From the NCBI GenBank assembly GCA_964451415.1, contig CAYVHU010000006.1, forward strand, positions 115,606 to 179,605: a stretch of DNA of 64,000 bases, given 5' to 3'. The DNA is from CAYVHU01 sp964451415 (GTDB lineage: Bacteria; Pseudomonadota; Alphaproteobacteria; Rhodospirillales; Magnetovibrionaceae). Positions within the stretch are counted from its first letter, which is position 1. Every line of letters starts with the position of its first letter. A program made the position numbers and the translations under genes. The notes below the pieces were generated by a model. The model was not told the DNA's origin. It did no database searches and saw nothing but the letters and a program-made list of their open reading frames with translations. Below, piece by piece: positions 60,507-64,000 of this stretch.

Positions 60507-61439
60507 CTAAAGCTTAAATTCCAATTCCGGGCCGGCCGGAACGACACCAAACGGGTTAATGTGGGTGTGCGATTGATAGTAGTGCTTTTTGATATGGTTC
60601 ATATTAACCGTTTCCGCGATACCCTTCAGACCATAGACATCGCAAACAAATCGCCACAAGGAAGGATAGTCAACGATACGTTTCAGGTTGCATTTGAAAT
60701 GCGTGTAGTACACGGCGTCAAAACGCACCAGGGTCGTAAACAATCGGATGTCGACCTCACTTAAGCGTTCGCCGGTCAAATAACGATTGTCGTTCAGAAT
60801 TGCCGCCACCTTGTCCAGGGCGGCAAACAATATGGCGAATCCCCGTTCATAAGCCTGTTGAGTTTGGGCAAAACCGCAGCGATAAACGCCATTATTAATG
60901 TCGCGGTAAATCCAGCTGTTCAAGGCATCGATCTGTGCCGTCAGATCGTCGGGATACAGATCAAGGGATGGATTTTTGGCAAATTGCTGAAACTCGGAAT
61001 TGAACAGGCGAATGATCTCGGCTGACTCGTTATTGACGATGGTTTTTTCTTTTTTGTCCCATAAAACCGGCACGGTAATCACGCCCGAAAAATCCGGGGC
61101 AGCCGCATCATAAACCTGTTTCAAGTCCTCAAAGTGGTTGACCCGGTCCCCGGTTGCCCCCGGATCACTGGTTTTAAACGACCAGCCCGTATTCGGCAAA
61201 AACGGGGCCACCACATCAACACTGATTACATCCTCCAAACCTTTAAGCGTGCGCGTGATCAAGGTCCTGTGAGCCCACGGACAGGCATACGAAACGTAAA
61301 GGTGATAGCGGTTTTTTTCCGGCTGAAAAGGACCATCCGAGCTTATGACATGGCGAAAGTCCGTGGGCTTGCGATTAAACGCACCGTCTTCACCAATTTC
61401 AAGATCCCAGGTATTTCCTGTGTTTGTGCTATCGCTCAT
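60507..61439 (-). CDS. Glutathionyl-hydroquinone reductase
   Basis: A 310-residue member of the Xi-class glutathione transferases (YqjG/ECM4/PcpF), which reduce glutathionyl-hydroquinones. The thioredoxin-like domain has the catalytic Cys in VSYACPWAHRTLITRTLKG. Also typical are IVNNESAEIIRLFNSEFQ, LTGERLSEVDIRLFTTLVRF and YPSLWRFVCDVYGLKGIAET. A start 27 bases upstream is possible (MKNDGKPRV), but AAGGG and GGAAAG precede the MSDSTNTGN start. It follows the pirin gene on the same strand; both detoxify quinones or related phenolics. Confidence 0.94.
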   Translation of the reverse strand: MSDSTNTGNTWDLEIGEDGAFNRKPTDFRHVISSDGPFQPEKNRYHLYVSYACPWAHRTLITRTLKGLEDVISVDVVAPFLPNTGWSFKTSDPGATGDRVNHFEDLKQVYDAAAPDFSGVITVPVLWDKKEKTIVNNESAEIIRLFNSEFQQFAKNPSLDLYPDDLTAQIDALNSWIYRDINNGVYRCGFAQTQQAYERGFAILFAALDKVAAILNDNRYLTGERLSEVDIRLFTTLVRFDAVYYTHFKCNLKRIVDYPSLWRFVCDVYGLKGIAETVNMNHIKKHYYQSHTHINPFGVVPAGPELEFKL

Positions 61440-61513
61440 AACCCTTGGCTTTCCGTCATTTTTCATGAATTTGAAGAGAGCATCACTCTGCTTGCATATT
61501 GGGTTGATCCGTA

Positions 61514-62254
61514 TCAGCTTTCAGCGGACATTTCGATGACAATGAAATGCGCGGCCCCATTTTCGGAAGTAAATTCCAGCTCCGCAGGGCCAACGACCTC
61601 AAGGGAATCACGCTCATCAAGTGTTGGAAAGTCCGTGATATTCACGCGACCTTCAAAGTTATTGATATAAGCCTGACGTCCGGCTTTCAGCGAGAAGGAA
61701 ACCTTTGCCTCCTTATTCGTGATTTCGCTGACGTGAAAATTAACGTCCTGATTCAGATGCAGCGGAACCTGGTCTTTATTCGATACATTGCCGACGATCT
61801 GCAACAGCTTGTTGATCCGCTCTTCGGGCGCAAATTTGCGGTTTTCATAACGAACAGGAAGTCCCGGAACGGGCGGCAGAATCCAGATTTGCAAAAAACG
61901 TGTCTTGCCGTCTTGCTTGTTCATCTCTGAATGCATAACCCCTTTTCCGGCGGTAACGGTCTGGACATGGCCCCGCCCAAGGGTATCCTCGACATCCGTC
62001 GCACTGTCCCAGTGGGTCAGTTCTCCTTTGACCACATAGCTCACAATTTCCATATCCCGGTGTGGGTGTTGCGGAAATCCGCCCCCCGCAACAACATCAT
62101 CATCGTTCAGAACACGCAAAACACCGAAGTTCACGTTGTCGGGGTTGACATAATTGGCAAACGAAAAGTGAAAATACGTATCCGCCGGATGTTGGTCGCT
62201 GGCCGGAAGATAGTGCAGCTGTTCGGCACTTATTTTTCTGTAAGACTTGGGCAT
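61514..62254 (-). CDS. Pirin family protein (quercetinase-like cupin)
   Basis: A 246-residue bicupin. The metal site of the N-terminal cupin is complete: HPHRDMEIVSYVVKGELTHW gives two histidines, and GKGVMHSEMN gives the third histidine and glutamate. The C-terminal cupin (SFSLKAGRQAYINNFEG) lacks metal residues, as usual. Bacterial pirins act as quercetin dioxygenases or as regulators of metabolic enzymes. AGGGG lies 10 bases ahead of MPKSYRKISAEQ; the earlier in-frame ATG is less likely. In an operon with glutathionyl-hydroquinone reductase and divergent from a LysR gene that probably controls both. Confidence 0.93.
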   Translation of the reverse strand: MPKSYRKISAEQLHYLPASDQHPADTYFHFSFANYVNPDNVNFGVLRVLNDDDVVAGGGFPQHPHRDMEIVSYVVKGELTHWDSATDVEDTLGRGHVQTVTAGKGVMHSEMNKQDGKTRFLQIWILPPVPGLPVRYENRKFAPEERINKLLQIVGNVSNKDQVPLHLNQDVNFHVSEITNKEAKVSFSLKAGRQAYINNFEGRVNITDFPTLDERDSLEVVGPAELEFTSENGAAHFIVIEMSAES

Positions 62255-62338
62255 CGCGTGTATCCCCTGCTTAAGTTGTCTTGATACAAGCAAGATAACT
62301 GTTTACATTAACGCCATAAATACCGATTTCAACAAATG

Positions 62339-62361
62339 ATTGTTACATATAATGCAACAAT
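62339..62361. promoter_or_regulatory. LysR-type palindrome overlapping the lysR start codon
   Basis: ATTGTTACAT-ATA-ATGCAACAAT has 10-base arms with a single mismatch. The ATG of the lysR gene (62352) is the first codon of the right arm. It sits in the short interval divergent to the pirin operon and would allow the regulator to control both directions. Confidence 0.55.
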
Positions 62362-63242
62362 ATGATTTGGTAATGCTGAACGCCTTTCGTACGGTTATCG
62401 AGGCAAAGAGCTTCAATGGGGCGGCAAAGCAACTGGGGGCAAGCACGGCTGCGGTGAGCCGTCGCGTATCGGCCCTGGAGTCCGCTTTGGGTGTAAAACT
62501 CTTACACCGAACAACGAGAAAAATTGACCCCACCGAGGCCGGAAAACAGTTTTACGAAGACGTGCAAAACATATTTTGCACATTGGAAGAAGCCGAAGAA
62601 AGAGTGCGCGAAGGGCGCGAAACCATTAAGGGCCATTTACGCGTCGCGGCCCCTTCAAGCTTTGGTGTGCACTGCCTTTCACCGATCATCCCAGATTTTA
62701 TGAAGCATTATCCAGAACTCAAGGCGCAGTTTCACCTTGAAGACAAACAGACGGACCTTGTGGCCGAAGGCATTGATGTTGCGATCAGAATAGGGTTCTT
62801 GAAGGATTCAACCCTGATCGCAACGCGCATTGGAACGGCCCCCAAAGTTTTTTGCGCTTCACCTGAATATCTAAAACAACATGGGGAACCCAAAAAACCG
62901 GCAGAGTTGGCAACCCATAGCTGCCTGCATTACAGCCTGCTCAGTAAAAAAGAAGAATGGCATTTCGATGCAGAAAAGATCGAGATCAGCGGACCGCTGT
63001 CCACAAACAATGGCGAGGTTCTCAAAGAAGCCGCCATTCAGGGAATGGGCATCGCCATGTTGCCGACCTTCATCGTGCACGATGCGCTGCGAAACGGACG
63101 CTTAAAGCCCATATTGGCCTCTTACAGCCCTGAGCCGTTCGGCCTGTACGCCGTCAGACTTTCGCGTCATTTCACACCCGCAAAGGTGAGCGTGTTTATT
63201 GATTATCTCAAACAACACTTTGCGTCTGGCCTCTCTGCGTAA
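62352..63242 (+). CDS. LysR family transcriptional regulator
   Basis: A 296-residue LysR regulator of the CrgA/AaeR-like branch. Helix-turn-helix: FRTVIEAKSFNGAAKQLGAS then TAAVSRRVSALESALGVKLL; effector domain from about residue 90 (GHLRVAAPSSFGVHCLSPII). The adjacent divergent pirin and glutathionyl-hydroquinone reductase genes are its likely targets; regulators of this branch often respond to aromatic or quinone compounds. No Shine-Dalgarno precedes the ATG, and the start codon lies within a palindrome, so a very short or absent leader is possible. Confidence 0.92.
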   Translation: MQQYDLVMLNAFRTVIEAKSFNGAAKQLGASTAAVSRRVSALESALGVKLLHRTTRKIDPTEAGKQFYEDVQNIFCTLEEAEERVREGRETIKGHLRVAAPSSFGVHCLSPIIPDFMKHYPELKAQFHLEDKQTDLVAEGIDVAIRIGFLKDSTLIATRIGTAPKVFCASPEYLKQHGEPKKPAELATHSCLHYSLLSKKEEWHFDAEKIEISGPLSTNNGEVLKEAAIQGMGIAMLPTFIVHDALRNGRLKPILASYSPEPFGLYAVRLSRHFTPAKVSVFIDYLKQHFASGLSA

Positions 63243-63357
63243 CGGGAGGGAACTCTGAGCACAAAAACCGCGGGCCGCAGGCAAAGACGCGGCAGTAAAG
63301 TAAACTGTTAGCGCAACACTCACCGCGACCGGTCTGTTTTACTCATGGATACAACTC

Positions 63358-63387
63358 TTGCGCAAAGGCACCATTTTGGCGTACAAT
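63358..63387 (+). promoter_or_regulatory. Candidate promoter of the DUF1778/GNAT toxin-antitoxin operon
   Basis: TTGCGC (63358-63363) and TACAAT (63382-63387) are 18 bases apart and end 28 bases before the antitoxin start. The surrounding GGCGTACAATTAA could be the autoregulatory site, as antitoxins of this class bind their own promoter. Inference from hexamers. Confidence 0.45.
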
Positions 63388-63415
63388 TAATTTCGACAAA
63401 GAAAGGATCGAGATC

Positions 63416-63703
63416 ATGACGACAACAGCATCTTCAAGTAACCAACGCGTTAATTTACGCCTTAATGAAGATGCCAAACACGTCATTGAGCGTGCAGCTT
63501 CGTTTGAGGGCAAAACAGTCAGCAAATTCATTCTGGCCAGCGCCTTAGAACGCGCTGAAGAAACAATTCATAAACATGAGACCATGGTGCTCAGCCGACG
63601 TGATGCAGAAACCTTTCTGGATGCAATCCTTACCCCGCCGAAGCCAAATGCAAAGCTCCAAAAGGCTCTCGACGAACATAGCCGTCGTGTCGAGTCACGA
63701 TGA
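63416..63703 (+). CDS. DUF1778 (TacA-like) antitoxin
   Basis: A 95-residue ribbon-helix-helix antitoxin. The DNA-binding N-terminus is QRVNLRLNEDAKHVIERAAS followed by FEGKTVSKFILASALERAEE; the C-terminal tail (SRRDAETFLDAILTPPKPN) wraps the acetyltransferase toxin in known complexes. AAGGA lies 8 bases upstream. Its stop overlaps the toxin ATG by 4 bases (ATGA), the standard TacAT arrangement. Confidence 0.93.
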   Translation: MTTTASSSNQRVNLRLNEDAKHVIERAASFEGKTVSKFILASALERAEETIHKHETMVLSRRDAETFLDAILTPPKPNAKLQKALDEHSRRVESR

Positions 63704-63951
63704 ACCCAGATGATGCGCTCATCATTGAGCCACTCAACAAACAGCATGATCGGGCAATTTTCTCCTGTGGCATCCGTGAGCTTGATCACTATCTCAAGCG
63801 GCAAGCAACTCAAGACGTTCGGCGTCGGACCACGCGTGTGTTTATCTGTAAGACCAAAAGCTCAAATGTCATTATTGGTTTTTACACCTTAAGCGCAATT
63901 TCCTTAAACCTTGAATCTTTGCCGAAACATCTAGCCCGCAAACTTCGGTAA
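63700..63951 (+). pseudogene. GNAT-family (TacT-like) toxin, truncated
   Basis: 83 residues against about 160-175 for intact TacT-type acetyltransferases, which block translation by acetylating aminoacyl-tRNA. The N-terminal half is clear (DRAIFSCGIRELDHYLKRQA, then RTTRVFICKTKSSNVIIGFY and LSAISLNLESLPKHLARKL). It stops where relatives continue into the acetyl-CoA-binding Q/RxxGxG/A motif, so that motif and the catalytic tyrosine are missing. The sequence changes character right at the stop, suggesting an insertion. It is probably non-toxic unless the gene resumes beyond the window. Confidence 0.8.
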
Positions 63952-63953
63952 TA

Positions 63954-63970
63954 CCCCCGTTTTTAGGGGG
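63954..63970. repeat. Inverted repeat at the toxin break point
   Basis: CCCCC-GTTTTTA-GGGGG, a 5-base-pair perfect inverted repeat, lies 3 bases after the premature stop, followed by AT-rich sequence and TTAAGCGGCCAT at the window end. It could be the end of an insertion sequence that interrupted the toxin; I cannot name the family from about 50 bases. Confidence 0.35.
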
Positions 63971-64000
63971 CCATATAAGTAGAATCCATTAAGCGGCCAT

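Noticed and set aside
63989..64000. Naming the right-edge sequence as an IS66-type terminal repeat (TTAAGCGGCCAT)
   Set aside because: Only 12 bases are available and the match to known ends is too loose to assign a family.

Overview
The window looks like a chromosome segment of a Gram-negative alphaproteobacterium, probably Rhodospirillales-like. The family-level guess rests on protein style and gene neighbourhoods (LysM and IalB-type secreted proteins, DUF1491, DUF1127, NnrU, DUF167, a cytosolic PhoR-like kinase), not on rRNA, which is absent. Coding density is high, most genes are GC-rich, and intergenic gaps are short. Three intact tRNA genes are present: Ala(CGC), Ser(GGA) and Gln(CTG).

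Layout. 1-4.7 kb: isocitrate dehydrogenase, a LOG-family nucleosidase, a LysM envelope protein, then the phosphatidylserine pathway genes psd and pssA. 4.7-11.2 kb: a MarR-controlled RND efflux operon and a MarR-controlled aldo/keto reductase. 11.2-14.45 kb: an AT-rich accessory island with a truncated integrase, a tRNA-Arg 3' fragment (attachment-site relic), a 541-residue C39/papain-like cysteine peptidase, a separately terminated 60-residue small protein, and an internally deleted IS3-family element. 14.5-18.5 kb: DUF1491, a DEAD-box helicase, a cold-shock protein and an EAL protein. 18.7-25.9 kb: a pyrimidine nucleotidase, dapD-dapE, a soluble chemoreceptor-like protein, truA-fmt-def, and rmuC. 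25.9-34.8 kb: a candidate small RNA, a TetR regulator, rlmN, an IalB-like protein, two tandem secreted DsrE-like paralogues, DUF1127, a GcvA-like LysR regulator, acetoacetyl-CoA ligase, an EamA transporter, and a small protein built on an 18-bp minisatellite. 35-39.8 kb: a GGDEF-EAL receptor facing a membrane MCP. 39.8-45.5 kb: tRNA-Ala, yggT-DUF167-folD-nnrU-lepA, a divergent receiver protein and tRNA-Ser. 45.6-50 kb: a second cold-shock gene with a small basic protein, then a GAPDH of the ArsJ-associated type overlapping a PhoR/PhoB-like pair. 50-58.3 kb: guaB-rsmB, then a TPP riboswitch-thiC-tauE unit, guaA, and a secreted FKBP-rhodanese fusion. 58.3-64 kb: rlmE-ppx, tRNA-Gln, a glutathionyl-hydroquinone reductase and pirin beside a divergent LysR regulator, and a DUF1778/GNAT toxin-antitoxin pair whose toxin is cut short at the right edge.

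Most genes are core housekeeping. The parts most likely to be new are: the peptidase plus small-protein module on the 11.2-14.4 kb island; the GAPDH-PhoR-PhoB linkage; the FKBP-rhodanese fusion with a lost catalytic cysteine; the TPP-riboswitch-linked TauE permease; and the paired DsrE-like secreted proteins. All functional assignments come from reading the translated sequence and recalled family motifs; no database search was run.
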